Source of the DNA: an uncultured Paracoccaceae bacterium | GTDB lineage: Bacteria; Pseudomonadota; Alphaproteobacteria; Rhodobacterales; Rhodobacteraceae | Assembly (NCBI GenBank): GCA_947487205.1 | Contig: CANKVU010000008.1 | Span: forward strand, 62,001-126,000 | Direction: 5' to 3' | Length of the DNA: 64,000 nucleotides | Shown here: piece after piece, positions 63,393 through 64,000 of the stretch | How the letters are laid out: every line of letters begins with the position of its first letter | Numbering within the stretch: position 1 is the first letter of the stretch | Made by a program: the position numbers and the translations under genes | Notes under the pieces: model-generated | Databases searched by the model: none | Told to the model about the DNA's origin: nothing | Seen by the model: the letters and a program-made list of their open reading frames with translations, nothing else

Positions 63393-64000
63393 CACGGGGG
63401 GTTTTTCTCACCTTCGAAGGGATCGACGGTTCCGGAAAGTCGACCCAGGCGCGGCGTCTTGCGGAGCATCTGCGCCAAGGCGGACGCGATGTGGTTCTGA
63501 CACGGGAACCGGGCGGCTCACCCGGCGCTGAGGAAATTCGCACCCTCCTTGTCGAGGGCGATCCTGATCGGTGGTCTGCCGAAACGGAACTCCTCCTCTT
63601 CACCGCCGCGCGCCGCGACCATGTGGAACGGTTGATACGCCCTGCCCTTGAGCGCGGGGCGATTGTGGTATGCGACCGGTTCGCCGATTCCACGCGCGTC
63701 TACCAGGGGATCACGCGGGGTGATTTGCGGCCCCTCGTCGACCTTCTTCACTCGACGACGATCGCGTTGGAACCCGACCGCACTTTCCTGATCGACATCC
63801 CTCCGCGCCTGAGCCTCCATCGTGTGCTGGCTCGCCATGATGCCGAGGATCGGTTCGAACGCTTTGGGCTGGAGATCGCCGAACGAATGCAGCTGGGTTT
63901 CCGTGACCTCGCGCGCGAAAATCCTCATCGTATCGTTATGATCGACGGCGACGCACCCGAAGACGCCGTGGCCGCCTCGGTCCTCCGGGCCCTCCCGTGA
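63389..64000 (+). CDS. tmk: Thymidylate kinase
   Basis: Phosphorylates dTMP to dTDP. The 203-residue protein has the P-loop GIDGSGKST at residues 11-19, the DR motif in CDRFADSTRVYQG and the lid region with arginines (RHDAEDRFE). The start is the GTG at 63389, overlapping the dacC stop. The stop codon is the last three bases of the window, so the gene is complete. Confidence 0.95.
   Translation: MTRGVFLTFEGIDGSGKSTQARRLAEHLRQGGRDVVLTREPGGSPGAEEIRTLLVEGDPDRWSAETELLLFTAARRDHVERLIRPALERGAIVVCDRFADSTRVYQGITRGDLRPLVDLLHSTTIALEPDRTFLIDIPPRLSLHRVLARHDAEDRFERFGLEIAERMQLGFRDLARENPHRIVMIDGDAPEDAVAASVLRALP

Noticed and set aside
1-64000. CRISPR arrays, insertion sequences and restriction or toxin-antitoxin systems
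   Set aside because: No regularly spaced repeats, transposase, methylase or paired toxin genes were found on either strand.

Overview
The window is GC-rich, almost fully coding chromosomal DNA of an alphaproteobacterium, most likely a member of the Rhodobacteraceae (Rhodobacter/Roseobacter group). The evidence is the sqdB-sqdD-sqdC sulfolipid operon, a complete RcGTA-type gene transfer agent cluster next to cysE, the trpC-moaC-moeA-lexA order facing comEC, a GAAC-N7-GAAC SOS box of the alphaproteobacterial type, the two-domain dCTP deaminase, and a VPLPA-CTERM protein. No transposase, integrase or CRISPR array was seen. Genus and species cannot be read from the sequence alone.

Layout. 1-2.5 kb: end of plsX, then fabH, ihfA and a MerR-type regulator. 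2.5-3.7 kb: tRNA-Pro(GGG) and dcd. 3.8-6.7 kb: sqdB-sqdD-sqdC. 6.7-10 kb (minus): a SPOR protein, nagZ, scpA and scpB, overlapping head to tail. 10-13.7 kb (minus): argS and a cation/proton antiporter. 13.8-18.4 kb: a GH13 glucosidase, a dGTPase-like protein, an ErpA-like Fe-S carrier, xthA and a small secreted protein. 18.5-24.8 kb: uvrA, a VPLPA-CTERM DUF4394 protein, a small membrane protein, a DUF924 protein and an MFS transporter. 25-31.8 kb: selO, two cyclophilins, pgk, an SDR, class I fbaB, ftsB and cysE.

31.9-45.4 kb (minus) is the standout: an uninterrupted set of gene transfer agent structural genes in the canonical order g1 to g15 (terminases, portal, protease, capsid, connectors, tail tube, tape measure, hub, peptidase, megatron). 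It is preceded by a 0.68 kb leader region without a confident gene. A pair of strong hairpins separates the capsid gene from the connector gene.

46-52.2 kb (minus): mltG, fabF, acpP, fabG, fabD and anmK. Together with plsX-fabH at the left edge this gives most of the fatty acid synthesis set, split into two loci. 52.3-56.8 kb (plus): tyrS, trpC, moaC, moeA and lexA, with lexA preceded by a consensus -35 and an SOS box over its -10. 56.9-64 kb: comEC (minus), gltX, gltA, a 0.4 kb gene-free stretch with unusual inverted repeats, dacC and tmk.

Functionally the window joins housekeeping genes with both halves of a horizontal DNA transfer pathway: the GTA donor particle, and ComEC, which in Rhodobacter capsulatus is needed for recipients to take up GTA DNA. 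lexA lies between them and is reported to influence GTA production in R. capsulatus.
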